Below are positions 5,697-14,431 of a stretch of DNA of 18,693 bases, piece by piece (the first letter of the stretch is position 1; every line of letters begins with the position of its first letter). The stretch covers positions 1 to 18,693 of the forward strand of contig JAITCV010000135.1 in the NCBI GenBank assembly GCA_031282905.1. The letters run 5' to 3'. The notes under the pieces are model-generated. The model did not search any database. It saw only the letters and a list, made by a program, of their open reading frames with translations, and was not told the origin of the DNA. The translations under genes and the position numbers were made by a program. The stretch comes from Azoarcus sp. GTDB taxonomy: Bacteria > Pseudomonadota > Gammaproteobacteria > Burkholderiales > Rhodocyclaceae.

Positions 5697-8600
5697 ATGA
5701 CCAACGATCTTCCCCCCAACGACGAGATTTCCTCCAACGAGGTTTCCGGCGACCCTGCCGCCGATGTGGGTGAGACCGCGCCGCAGCGGGTGGTGAAGGT
5801 TCGGCGCGACTACAACACCTGGGTCGCCAACGAAACGCTGGAAGACTATGCGCTCAGGTTTACCCCGCGCAGTTTCCGCCGACTCTCCGAACTGCGCGTG
5901 GTCAATACCGCTTTCGGTGGCGCGGCCTCGTTCCTCGTGCTCGAAGCGGTGGGCGCGACCATGCTGGTCGGTTACGGCTTCATCAATGCGCTGTGGGCGA
6001 TTCTCGCGGTCGGGCTGATCATCGCCCTCGCCGGCATGCCGATCAGCTTCTATGCCGCGCGCCATGGCGTAGACATGGATCTGCTCACCCGCGGTTCGGG
6101 CTTCGGCTATCTCGGCTCGACCCTGACCTCGCTGATCTACGCGTCGTTTACCTTCATCTTCTTCGCCCTGGAAGCGGCGATCATGGCCTATGCGCTGGAG
6201 ATGGCGCTCGGCATCCCGCCCGCCTGGGGTTACCTGATCTGCGCGCTGGTGGTGATTCCGATGGTCACCCACGGCATCACCGTCATCAGCCGCCTGCAAA
6301 CCTGGACCCAGCCGCTGTGGCTGTTGCTGCTCGCGCTGCCGTTTTTCTTCGTGTTGTCATCCGACCCGCAGGCGCTGGCCGGACTGTGGCAATACCCCGG
6401 CGTCGATGGCCGGGGCGGCGCGTTCGACTGGCGGCTGTTCGCCGGGGCGATGACCGTGGGCATCGCGCTGATCACCCAGATGGGCGAACAGGCCGACTAT
6501 CTGCGCTTCATGCCACCGCGCACCGCGCGCAACCGCTGGCGCTGGCTCATCGGCGTGATCCTCGGCGGGCCGGGCTGGGTGCTGATCGGCGTGGTCAAGA
6601 TGATCGGCGGCGCACTGCTGGCTTGGATGCTGCTGCGCGACGGCATGCCGCCGGCGCGCGCGGTCGAGCCCAGCCAGATGTACCTGCTCGGCTTTTCCAC
6701 CGGCATTGCCAGTCCATTCGCGGCGACGATGCTCACCGCGCTGTTCGTCATCGTCTCGCAACTCAAGATCAACATCACCAATGCCTATGCGGGTTCGCTG
6801 GCCTGGTCGAACTTCTTTTCCCGGCTCACCCACAGCCATCCGGGGCGGGTGGTGTGGATGGTGTTCAACACCCTGATCGCCCTGCTGCTGATGGAGATGA
6901 ATGTCTTTCGCATGCTCGGCCAGGTGTTGGGGCTGTATTCCAACATCGCGATCTCATGGATGATGGCGGTGGTGGCCGACCTCGTGATCAACAAGCCGCT
7001 CGGCCTGTCGCCGCCAGGAATCGAATTCAAGCGCAGTCACCTCCATGACATCAACCCGGTGGGCGTGGGCGCGATGCTGGTCGCCTCGCTGCTGTCGGTG
7101 GCAACCTTCGTCGGCCTGTTCGGCGCGGCGCTCCAACCCTTCGCCTCCTTCGTGGCGATCGGCACGGCACTGGTGGTCTCGCCGCTCATCGCCTGGGCCA
7201 CGGGCGGGCGTTATTACCTCGCTCGTCCGGCGGACGACGCGCACGGTACACACAGCGGCGAATCGCGGCGGCAATGCTGCATCTGCGGGCAGTGGTTCGA
7301 AGTCGAAGACACCAGCCACTGCCCAGCCTACCAAGGCACGATCTGCTCGCTGTGCTGTTCGCTCGACGCGCGTTGTGAAGACCTGTGCAAACCCCACGCC
7401 CGCCTCGCCGCGCAATGCGCGGGGCTGATGGCCCACCTGCCTGCCGGCTGGCGGGCGACGCTCGGCGCGGGGCTGGGGCAATACCTGCTGCTGATGCTGG
7501 GCGTGGGCGTGATCCTGGCGCTGACGCTGGGCTCGCTCTATTACCAGGAAATCCTCTCCGGCGAGACGGCGGCCGGGCTGGGGCCGGTGCTGACGCGGGT
7601 TTTCATCGTGCTCATGCTGCTCTCCGGCATCGGCGCGTGGTGGATGGTGCTCACCCACAAAAGCCGCCAGGTGGCGCAGGAAGAATCGGAGCGCCAGACC
7701 CGTCTGCTGATGCAGGAAATCGAATCCCACCACCGCACCGACGAAGCCCTGCAAAACGCGCGGCGGGTGGCCGAACAGGCGAATCAGGCCAAAAGCCGCT
7801 ATGTCACCTCGATCAGCCACGAACTGCGCACGCCGCTCAACAGCATCCTCGGCTACGCCCAGATCCTCGACGATGACGAAACCATGCCGACGCACCGGCG
7901 CGGCGCGGTGAGCGTCATCAAGAAAAGCGGCGAGCACCTCCTCGCCCTGATCGAGGACAGCCTCGACATCGCCCGCATCGAAAGCGGCAAATTCGCCCTC
8001 GACATCCGCCCCCTCGCCTTCCCCGCCTTCATCCGCGAACTGGTGAGCATGTTCGAAGTCCAGGCGCGCAACAAGGGGCTGAATTTCCAGTTCGAACTCG
8101 ACGGCAAGCTGCCCGAGGTCGTGCGTGCCGACCCGAAACGCCTGCGCCAGATCCTGATCAACATCCTCGGCAACGCGGTGAAATTCACCCCCGGCGGCGC
8201 GGTGCGGCTACGGCTGACCTACCGCCGGGAAATGGCGCTGTTCGAAATCGTCGACAGCGGCGCGGGCATTGCGCCCGAGGACATCGAACGGATTTTCGAG
8301 CCTTTCGCCCAGGGGCGCGGCATGCGCGACGCGGTCTCCGGCACCGGGCTGGGGCTGACGATCAGCCGCATGCTGACCGATCTGATGGGGGGCGAACTCT
8401 CGGTCGACAGCCAGTCCGGCGTGGGCAGCGTATTCCGGGTGCGCCTCTTCCTGCCCCAGGTGCACGACGCGCAGGCCGAAAGCATCCTGCGGCGCGCGCG
8501 CCGCATCGGCTACCGCGGCGTGCGGCGGCGCATCCTGACCGTAGACAACGAACGCGTCGACCGCGAACTGCTGGTCAACCTGCTCGAACCCCTGGGCTTC

Positions 8601-9170
8601 GAGGTGGGCGAAGCGGCGGCGGGCGAAGAATGCCTGGAGATGTTGGACGAATTCCAGCCTCACCTGATCTTCATGGATTTGGCGATGCCCGGCATCGACG
8701 GCTGGGAAACCATCCGGCGTCTGCGCGCGGCGGGCTTTGGTGAAGTACCGCTCGCGGTGATCTCAGCCAATGCCTTCGACCGCGGCCTGGACAACGACGT
8801 CGGCCTGGCCGCGGCAGATTTCATCCTCAAGCCGATCCGGGTCGACGAACTACTCGACTGGATCGGCCGCCGCCTGCAACTCGACTGGGTGTGGGCGGAA
8901 CCGGCGGAAAGCGGACATCTTGCGAACGGCATGGCGAACGCAACGGCAACGGCAGCGGCGTGGGTGCTGCCACCCGCCGAAGCCATCGCCCGTCTCGACG
9001 AAGTCATCGAACTGGGTTTCCCGCGCGGCATCCTCGCCACTCTGAGCGAAATCGAAGCGCTCGACCCGGCCTACGGCGAATTTGTCCGCGTTGGACGCGA
9101 TCTGGTCCGGCGTTTCCAATTCGACGCGATGCGCGCGCTGCTGCGGCGCGGAGGCCAGGAGAGCCGATGA
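5697..9170 (+). CDS. NCS1 permease fused to hybrid histidine kinase/response regulator
   Basis: The 1157-residue protein has several joined modules. Residues about 37-60 carry RRDYNTWVANETLEDY, a soluble lead-in to a roughly 12-helix NCS1 (purine/cytosine/hydantoin-type) permease domain reaching about residue 515. Next comes a cysteine-rich segment (527-564; Cys at 527, 528, 530, 542, 550, 553, 554, 560 and 564). Two further helices follow (about 596-618 and 630-652), then a coiled coil. The HisKA box is SISHELRTPLNSILGYAQIL with phospho-acceptor His708. The HATPase has N826, DSGAGI from 853 and GTGLGL from 882. The receiver has phospho-acceptor Asp994 and Lys1045. A helical tail of about 70 residues ends the protein, resembling tails found after receivers in other hybrid kinases. 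All catalytic residues are present. It is probably an inner-membrane sensor in which substrate binding or transport tunes phosphorylation, analogous to CbrA. The substrate and output partner are unknown. ATG 5697 was chosen because the longer frame from GTG 5589 lies inside purM. Confidence 0.92.
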   Translation: MTNDLPPNDEISSNEVSGDPAADVGETAPQRVVKVRRDYNTWVANETLEDYALRFTPRSFRRLSELRVVNTAFGGAASFLVLEAVGATMLVGYGFINALWAILAVGLIIALAGMPISFYAARHGVDMDLLTRGSGFGYLGSTLTSLIYASFTFIFFALEAAIMAYALEMALGIPPAWGYLICALVVIPMVTHGITVISRLQTWTQPLWLLLLALPFFFVLSSDPQALAGLWQYPGVDGRGGAFDWRLFAGAMTVGIALITQMGEQADYLRFMPPRTARNRWRWLIGVILGGPGWVLIGVVKMIGGALLAWMLLRDGMPPARAVEPSQMYLLGFSTGIASPFAATMLTALFVIVSQLKINITNAYAGSLAWSNFFSRLTHSHPGRVVWMVFNTLIALLLMEMNVFRMLGQVLGLYSNIAISWMMAVVADLVINKPLGLSPPGIEFKRSHLHDINPVGVGAMLVASLLSVATFVGLFGAALQPFASFVAIGTALVVSPLIAWATGGRYYLARPADDAHGTHSGESRRQCCICGQWFEVEDTSHCPAYQGTICSLCCSLDARCEDLCKPHARLAAQCAGLMAHLPAGWRATLGAGLGQYLLLMLGVGVILALTLGSLYYQEILSGETAAGLGPVLTRVFIVLMLLSGIGAWWMVLTHKSRQVAQEESERQTRLLMQEIESHHRTDEALQNARRVAEQANQAKSRYVTSISHELRTPLNSILGYAQILDDDETMPTHRRGAVSVIKKSGEHLLALIEDSLDIARIESGKFALDIRPLAFPAFIRELVSMFEVQARNKGLNFQFELDGKLPEVVRADPKRLRQILINILGNAVKFTPGGAVRLRLTYRREMALFEIVDSGAGIAPEDIERIFEPFAQGRGMRDAVSGTGLGLTISRMLTDLMGGELSVDSQSGVGSVFRVRLFLPQVHDAQAESILRRARRIGYRGVRRRILTVDNERVDRELLVNLLEPLGFEVGEAAAGEECLEMLDEFQPHLIFMDLAMPGIDGWETIRRLRAAGFGEVPLAVISANAFDRGLDNDVGLAAADFILKPIRVDELLDWIGRRLQLDWVWAEPAESGHLANGMANATATAAAWVLPPAEAIARLDEVIELGFPRGILATLSEIEALDPAYGEFVRVGRDLVRRFQFDAMRALLRRGGQESR

Positions 9171-9188
9171 TGGATGACGATCCGGGCC

Positions 9189-9240
9189 GCTGAACCGCCC
9201 ATGGATCGCCACGTCGCTTGCGCTCCACGCAATGACAATG
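9189..9240. repeat. REP-like element between convergent genes
   Basis: Read on the minus strand this gap contains GTCATTGCGTGGAGCGCAAG followed by CGACGTGGCGATCCATGG. This matches the general plan of the dispersed CATTGCGAGG-AGCG-AGCGACG-CAATCC repeats known from many proteobacterial genomes. A shorter relative with CATTGCGAGGCGCGAAGCGCC lies at 18538-18558. It sits between the 3' ends of the permease-kinase gene and the PilC-like gene, the usual location for REP sequences, where it may attenuate read-through. Confidence 0.5.
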
Positions 9241-9275
9241 TTGTGGTGAGATTGCGCATTCGCCCCATGGCGGGT

Positions 9276-10292
9276 TTACAGGCCGGGGAGATCGAGGACG
9301 GAAGTGGCGCGGCCGCTGTAGAACGAAATGAGCAAAAAGCCAATCAGAATGCCCAATACGATGATGATGAGCCGGGGGATGAGGCTGGTTATGGTCGCAA
9401 TGCGGAGGTCAACTTCCCGCTCATGATATTCGGCGAGTTTGTCGAGCGCGCTGTCCAGTTTTCCCGTGGATTCACCGACCGTGATGGTTTGCAACACCAT
9501 TTCGGGAAAAACGCGGGCCGCTCGCACCGCTTGAAACAAGGTGTCGCCGTGTTCGAGCGCGGACTGGATATGGCGGCAGGCACGGTCATAGACATGGTTG
9601 CCGGTCACGCCATCCAACAGGCCCATGGTTTCGATCAATGGCATCCCTGAAAAGTAGGCTGTAGACATTGAACGGCTCCAGCGCGCGATGGCGTTGTCAC
9701 GGGCCACCTTGCCGAACACCGGGATGTCCAGCAACAGTCGATCCACCCCCATGCGGAAATCTCTCGACGTTTTCCGGGCGGAGAAAAACCCCCATGTGCT
9801 GGCGATGAGGATGGCCAAAAACAGCGTAACGGGAAAAAACAGGCCGGGAAACACGATCGCGATCATGCCCAGGGCAACGATGATGGTCAGGGCGGGGTGA
9901 TAGAGCATGGATTTGATCCGGCCCTTGAGCGCCAGCGTGCATTCCAACTGGCTGGCCAGCCGTCCCAGGAGGATGTCCAGCGTACCCGTCTGTTCTCCGG
10001 CGCGCACGATCTGAAGATAGAACGGGTCGAACGGGACAGGACAGGTTTCAAGCGCGGCAAAAAGCGAGCTTCCGCCCTCGATCTTGCAGCGGATGTCCGT
10101 CAGCATTCGATTGACGATCATGGAACCTTGCCCGCGCGACATGGTTTCCAGCGCGCACGACATGGGCAGCCCTGCTTTCAACATCGTGGCGAGTTGCCGG
10201 GTAAAGTTCGCGATATCCCGTTCGCGCATCGTTTCCGGGCGCGCCGATGTTTGTCGGCACGCGCCGCCTGCTGGAGTTTCCGCCCGTTTCAT
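9276..10292 (-). CDS. PilC/GspF-like type II secretion/type IV pilus inner-membrane protein
   Basis: The 338-residue product has two copies of the T2SF domain. The first starts around FTRQLATMLKAGLPMSCALE (about residues 29-48). The second starts around WSRSMSTAYFSGMPLIETM. Three long hydrophobic helices are present: two in the middle (after about residue 130) and one near the C-terminus (LIPRLIIIVLGILIGFLLIS). Such proteins form the platform that couples the assembly ATPase to pilin or pseudopilin assembly. It is shorter than usual PilC (about 400 residues). The N-terminal region before the first T2SF domain is replaced by about 20 polar residues. ATG 10292 was chosen because AGGAG lies eleven bases upstream; ATG 10331 is an alternative. 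No pilB, pilD or gsp genes are nearby, so it is an orphan, possibly a partner for a dispersed pilus or secretion system. Confidence 0.85.
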   Translation of the reverse strand: MKRAETPAGGACRQTSARPETMRERDIANFTRQLATMLKAGLPMSCALETMSRGQGSMIVNRMLTDIRCKIEGGSSLFAALETCPVPFDPFYLQIVRAGEQTGTLDILLGRLASQLECTLALKGRIKSMLYHPALTIIVALGMIAIVFPGLFFPVTLFLAILIASTWGFFSARKTSRDFRMGVDRLLLDIPVFGKVARDNAIARWSRSMSTAYFSGMPLIETMGLLDGVTGNHVYDRACRHIQSALEHGDTLFQAVRAARVFPEMVLQTITVGESTGKLDSALDKLAEYHEREVDLRIATITSLIPRLIIIVLGILIGFLLISFYSGRATSVLDLPGL

Positions 10293-10394
10293 CGTGAAAT
10301 GCACTCCTGCTTGAAGACCCACGAAACTCATCTGATTCTATCAGGTTGCGAAAAACCCCAGATCGGCGCGCTTGCCCCCGAATTTTCCCTCCAC

Positions 10395-10505
10395 GCCTCC
10401 CCTCCCCTCGCCGGGAGCGCGGGCATCTTGCCCGCAGTGGGCGGGACGTGCCCCCTTTGGCTCCTTTACCTGCGCCGCCCTCGCTTTCCGGGAGAAGGGG
10501 AAAAT
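10395..10505. repeat. GC-rich intergenic repeat with strong hairpin
   Basis: The gap between the oxidoreductase stop and the PilC-like start (217 bases, 10293-10509) contains no convincing gene. It holds a perfect seven-base hairpin GCGGGCA-TCT-TGCCCGC (10419-10435), followed by the imperfect echo GTGGGCGGGACGTGCCCCC. The stretch is bracketed by CCCTCGCCGGGAG (about 10405-10417) and CCCTCGCTTTCCGGGAG (about 10479-10495), which look like related repeat ends. This may be a dispersed repeat of the genome; no T-tract supports a terminator. Confidence 0.45.
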
Positions 10506-10509
10506 CGAG

Positions 10510-13500
10510 CTACAGCAGCACCCGCTCGATGCCTCCGGCGCCAGCCTTGTCGACGTAATCCGCCAGCCAGTTTTCGCCCAGCGCGTGCCGGGCAAGTTCG
10601 ACGATGAGATGGTCGGATTCCACGCCGCCGGCGACCTCCGCGTAGCGCGCCAGCCCTTCCATGCAACTCGGGCAGGTGGTCAGGATGCGGGTCCGGGCGC
10701 CGGGATCGAGGGCGCGCAGGGCGTCGACGTTTTTCTCGATTTCTTCCTGCTTGCGGTATCTGACCTGGGTGGAGATGTCGGGACGGGTGACCGCCATGGT
10801 GCCGGATTCGCCGCAGCAACGCTCGGAGAGCATGACCGGGACGCCGAGCAGATCGCTGGCGACCTTGGGGCCGGGGTATTGCTTCATCGGCGTGTGGCAG
10901 GGTTCGTGGAAAAGGTAGTTCACGCCGCTTGCCGCTTCGAGTCTGACGCCTTTTTCCAGCAGGTATTCGTTGATGTCGAGCAGGCGGCAGCCGGGGAAGA
11001 TCTTGCCGAATTCGTATTGCTGCAACTGGTCCATGCAGGTGCCGCATGAAACGATGACGGTCTTGATGTCGAGATAATTGAGCGTGTTGGCGACGCGGTG
11101 GAACAGCACCCGGTTTTCGGTGGTGATCTTCAGGCCCTTGTCTTCGTTGCCCGCCGCGGTTTGCGGATAGCCACAGCACAGGTAGCCGGGCGGCAAGACG
11201 GTCTGCACCCCGAGGTGATAGAGCATGGCCTGGGTGGCCAGGCCGATCTGGCTGAACAGGCGCTCCGAGCCGCAGCCGGGGAAATAGAAGACCGCTTCGG
11301 ATTCGGTCGTGGTCCTGGCCGGATCGCGGAGGATGGGAATGGTGGTGTCATCTTCGAGATCGAGCAGGGCGCGGCTGCTCTGGCGCGGCAGCCGGGCGGG
11401 CATCGGCCGGTTGATGAGGTGGATGACCTGGCCCTTGAGCGAGGCGCGTCCGACCGTGGCGGGCGGGGTTCGCAACTGGCTGCGGATGATGTGCGATTTG
11501 CGTCCGAATTCGTGCGCCATGCGTTGGAGCTTGAAACCCCAGCGGATCATGACCGTGCGCAGCAAGCCGAGCAGGGCGGGATCCTTGAGGGTGAGGAAGG
11601 CCATCGCCGCGATCTTGGCCGGATTGAACGAGCGTTTTTTTTGTTTGCGCAACAGATTGCGCATCTGGATGGTGATGTTGCCAAAGTCGATGTCGACCGG
11701 ACAGGGCTTCTCGCAGCGGTGACAGACTGTGCAATGGTCGGAGACGTCTTCGAATTCGCTCCAGTGGGCGAGCGATACGCCGCGCCGGGTCTGCTCTTCG
11801 TAGAGGATCGCCTCGATCAGCAGCGAGGTGGACAAGATCTTGTTCCTCGGGCTGTAGAGCAGGTTGGCTCTCGGCACATGGGTGCTGCATACCGGCTTGC
11901 ATTTGCCGCAGCGCAGGCAATCCTTGATGCCGTGGGCGATGGCGCCGATTTCGGTTTGCTCCATGATGAGGGATTCGTGCCCCATCAGGTTGAAGCTTGG
12001 CGTGTAGGCGTTGGCGAGGTTGCCGCCGGGCATGAGCTTGCCGCGGTTGAAGTGGCCGTTGGGGTCGACTTTCGCTTTGTAGGCGCGGAAAGGGGCGAGT
12101 TCGGCTTCGGTCAGGTAATTGAGCTTGGTAATGCCAATACCATGTTCGCCGGAAATGACGCCATCAAGGGAGCGCGCGAGCGCCATGATGCGGTCGACCG
12201 CCTGGTTGGCGGTCTGGAGCATCTCGTAATGGTCGGAATTGACCGGGATGTTGGTGTGGACGTTGCCGTCGCCGGCGTGCATGTGCAACGCGACGAACAC
12301 CCGCCCGCGCAGGACATCGCGGTGGGTGCGCTCGATGGCCGCGCGGATCGGGGCGAAGACGTTGCCGTCGAAGATTTTTTCCAGCCGCCCATGCAGCTCG
12401 GTTTTCCATGAAATACGAATGGAATGATCCTGGATACGGTGGAAGAGCCGGGGGGCAACGGCGCGGTTGGTGAGTTCACCAGCGGTGACGCCATATGCCT
12501 CGAACTGGGCTTCGGCCTCGGCAAGCGGCAGGTCGAGTTGGTCGAGCAGCCATTGCCAGCGCCGACGCACGGCGGCGAGGTGCTCCAGCGCATGCGTGCG
12601 GCGCTCGCCGATCAGCTCATCGGCGGCAAGGTTGGCGTCGCCCTGATCGAGCGGCAATTCACCCGCGAGCAGACGGACGAGGGCGTCGGCGAGCGTGAGC
12701 TTGTTCTGGATCGAGAGTTCGATGTTGATGCGCTCAATGCCGTCGCAATAGTCGCCCATTCTTGGCAAGGGGATGACCACGTCTTCGTTGATCTTGAAGG
12801 CGTTGGTATGGCGCGAGATGGCGGCGGTGCGGCTGCGCTCGATCCAGAAACGCTTGCGCTGCTCGGGCGAGACCGCGATGAAGCCTTCGGCGCCGCGGCT
12901 GTGGGTCATGCGCACGACTTCGGCGGCGGCATTCATCACCGCCGTTTCGTCGAAGCCGACGATGTCGCCGATCAGCACCATCTTCGGGCGTCCATGGCGG
13001 CGGGCCTTGGTGGTATAGCCGACCGCTTTCACGTAACGCTCGTCCATGTGCTCCAGCCCGGCAAGTTGCACCCCGGCCCGGTGACCGCCGCCGCCGGGTT
13101 TGAACCAGTCGGTGATGTCGACGATGGCGGGCACGGCTTCCCGTACCTGGCCGAAGAATTCGAGGCAGACGGTGCGCGTGACCGGCGGCATTTGGTGCAG
13201 CACCCAGCGCGCGGCGACAATGATGCCGTCGGTGCCTTCTTTCTGCACACCGGGGATGCCGCCGAGGAATTTGTCGGTGACGTCCTTGCCGAGACCGTCC
13301 TTGCGGCAGCGCGCGCCGGGCAGGCTGAGGGTTTCTTCGCCCAGCGCCGCGCCGGTCAGGCCGTCGAAGCGGCGCAGGAGGAAATGGATGGTTTGCTGTT
13401 CGTGGATTTTTCCGAGGTTGTGGTCGATGCGCTCGACTTCGAGCCAATTGCCGTCGGCATCGACCATCTTCCACCACGCGAGGTTGTCGAGCGCGGTGCC

Positions 13501-14379
13501 CCACAGTACCGCCTTCTTGCCACCCGCGTTCATGGCGATGTTGCCGCCCACGGTCGATGCGCTTGCCGAGGTCGGATCGACCGCGAACACTCGTCCGGCG
13601 GCGCTGGCCGCTTCCGCGACGCGGTCGGTGACGACCCCGGCGCCGGTGCGGATGAGCGCACAGGGTTTGTCGAGCGGCTTGCCGCCGAGGCCCGGCAGGG
13701 CGAGTTCTTCGACCGGGCCGATCTGGGTGAGTTTTTCGGTGTTGATCACCACGGTGCGCGGGTCGAGCGGAATGGCGCCGCCGGTGTAACCGGTGCCACC
13801 GCCGCGCGGCACGATGCTGAGGCCGAGTTCGATCGCGGCCCTGACCAGCGGCGCGATTTCTTCCTCGCGGTCCGGGTAGAGCACGACGAACGGATATTCG
13901 ACCCGCCAGTCGGTGGCGTCGGTGACGTGGGCGACGCGGGCGTGGCCATCGAAACAGATGTTGTCGGCGCGGGTGTGGCGGGCGAAGCGGTGGCGGATGG
14001 CGCGGCGGCGGCGGGCGGTTTCGTCGAACCAGCGTTCGAAATCGGCCACCGCGCCACGGGCGCGGTTGATGAGCAGGTTGACCTTGTCGTTGCCCTGGCG
14101 GCGGCGGTCGACTTCATTCACACGATGAGTGAGGGCGTCGACCAGCGCGTCGCGGCGCTTGTGGCTCTGGAGCAGGTCGTCTTCGAGATAGGGGTTGCGG
14201 CGCACGACCCAGATGTCGCCGAGCACTTCGTAGAGCATGCGCGCCGAGCGTCCGGTTATCCGCTCGCCGCGCAATTCGTCGAGCACGTCCCAGGCGTCGG
14301 CGCCCAACAGGCGGATGACGATCTCGCGATCGGAGAATGAGGTGTAGTTGTAGGGGACTTCGCGCAGGCGTTGGCTCAT
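10510..14379 (-). CDS. giant FAD-linked oxidase with Fe-S and CCG domains (DUF3683 type)
   Basis: The 1289-residue protein fuses what are separate GlcD- and GlcF/GlpC-like subunits elsewhere. Residues about 1-140 match the DUF3683 type. An FAD-binding-4 domain follows, with PRGGGTGYTGGAIPLD near residues 189-204 and SASASTVGGNIAMNAGG. Next is the FAD-oxidase C domain, with HMHAGDGNVHTNIPV and SGEHGIGITK. Two ferredoxin clusters come after: CLRCGKCKPVC from Cys821 and CTVCHRCEKPCPVD from Cys883. Finally there are two cysteine-rich CCG domains, with PGCGSERLF, CCGYP, EPCHTPMKQ and SERCCGESG. Relatives oxidise 2-hydroxy acids such as D-lactate, glycolate or D-2-hydroxyglutarate and pass electrons through Fe-S centres to the membrane chain. 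The substrate is not decided by sequence. I chose ATG 14379 because it follows AGG at eight bases and MSQRLREVPYNYTSFSDRE fits the family; the frame upstream overlaps the FHA gene. Confidence 0.9.
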   Translation of the reverse strand: MSQRLREVPYNYTSFSDREIVIRLLGADAWDVLDELRGERITGRSARMLYEVLGDIWVVRRNPYLEDDLLQSHKRRDALVDALTHRVNEVDRRRQGNDKVNLLINRARGAVADFERWFDETARRRRAIRHRFARHTRADNICFDGHARVAHVTDATDWRVEYPFVVLYPDREEEIAPLVRAAIELGLSIVPRGGGTGYTGGAIPLDPRTVVINTEKLTQIGPVEELALPGLGGKPLDKPCALIRTGAGVVTDRVAEAASAAGRVFAVDPTSASASTVGGNIAMNAGGKKAVLWGTALDNLAWWKMVDADGNWLEVERIDHNLGKIHEQQTIHFLLRRFDGLTGAALGEETLSLPGARCRKDGLGKDVTDKFLGGIPGVQKEGTDGIIVAARWVLHQMPPVTRTVCLEFFGQVREAVPAIVDITDWFKPGGGGHRAGVQLAGLEHMDERYVKAVGYTTKARRHGRPKMVLIGDIVGFDETAVMNAAAEVVRMTHSRGAEGFIAVSPEQRKRFWIERSRTAAISRHTNAFKINEDVVIPLPRMGDYCDGIERINIELSIQNKLTLADALVRLLAGELPLDQGDANLAADELIGERRTHALEHLAAVRRRWQWLLDQLDLPLAEAEAQFEAYGVTAGELTNRAVAPRLFHRIQDHSIRISWKTELHGRLEKIFDGNVFAPIRAAIERTHRDVLRGRVFVALHMHAGDGNVHTNIPVNSDHYEMLQTANQAVDRIMALARSLDGVISGEHGIGITKLNYLTEAELAPFRAYKAKVDPNGHFNRGKLMPGGNLANAYTPSFNLMGHESLIMEQTEIGAIAHGIKDCLRCGKCKPVCSTHVPRANLLYSPRNKILSTSLLIEAILYEEQTRRGVSLAHWSEFEDVSDHCTVCHRCEKPCPVDIDFGNITIQMRNLLRKQKKRSFNPAKIAAMAFLTLKDPALLGLLRTVMIRWGFKLQRMAHEFGRKSHIIRSQLRTPPATVGRASLKGQVIHLINRPMPARLPRQSSRALLDLEDDTTIPILRDPARTTTESEAVFYFPGCGSERLFSQIGLATQAMLYHLGVQTVLPPGYLCCGYPQTAAGNEDKGLKITTENRVLFHRVANTLNYLDIKTVIVSCGTCMDQLQQYEFGKIFPGCRLLDINEYLLEKGVRLEAASGVNYLFHEPCHTPMKQYPGPKVASDLLGVPVMLSERCCGESGTMAVTRPDISTQVRYRKQEEIEKNVDALRALDPGARTRILTTCPSCMEGLARYAEVAGGVESDHLIVELARHALGENWLADYVDKAGAGGIERVLL

Positions 14380-14431
14380 CGTGGTACCTGACTTCTTGAG
14401 GTGAGCCGATGATTCTAGCGGAGGCGCGAAT

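Noticed and set aside
12424..14340. 638-residue plus-strand open frame
   Set aside because: It is antisense to the FAD/Fe-S oxidoreductase, shows no domain, and results from high-GC codon mirroring.
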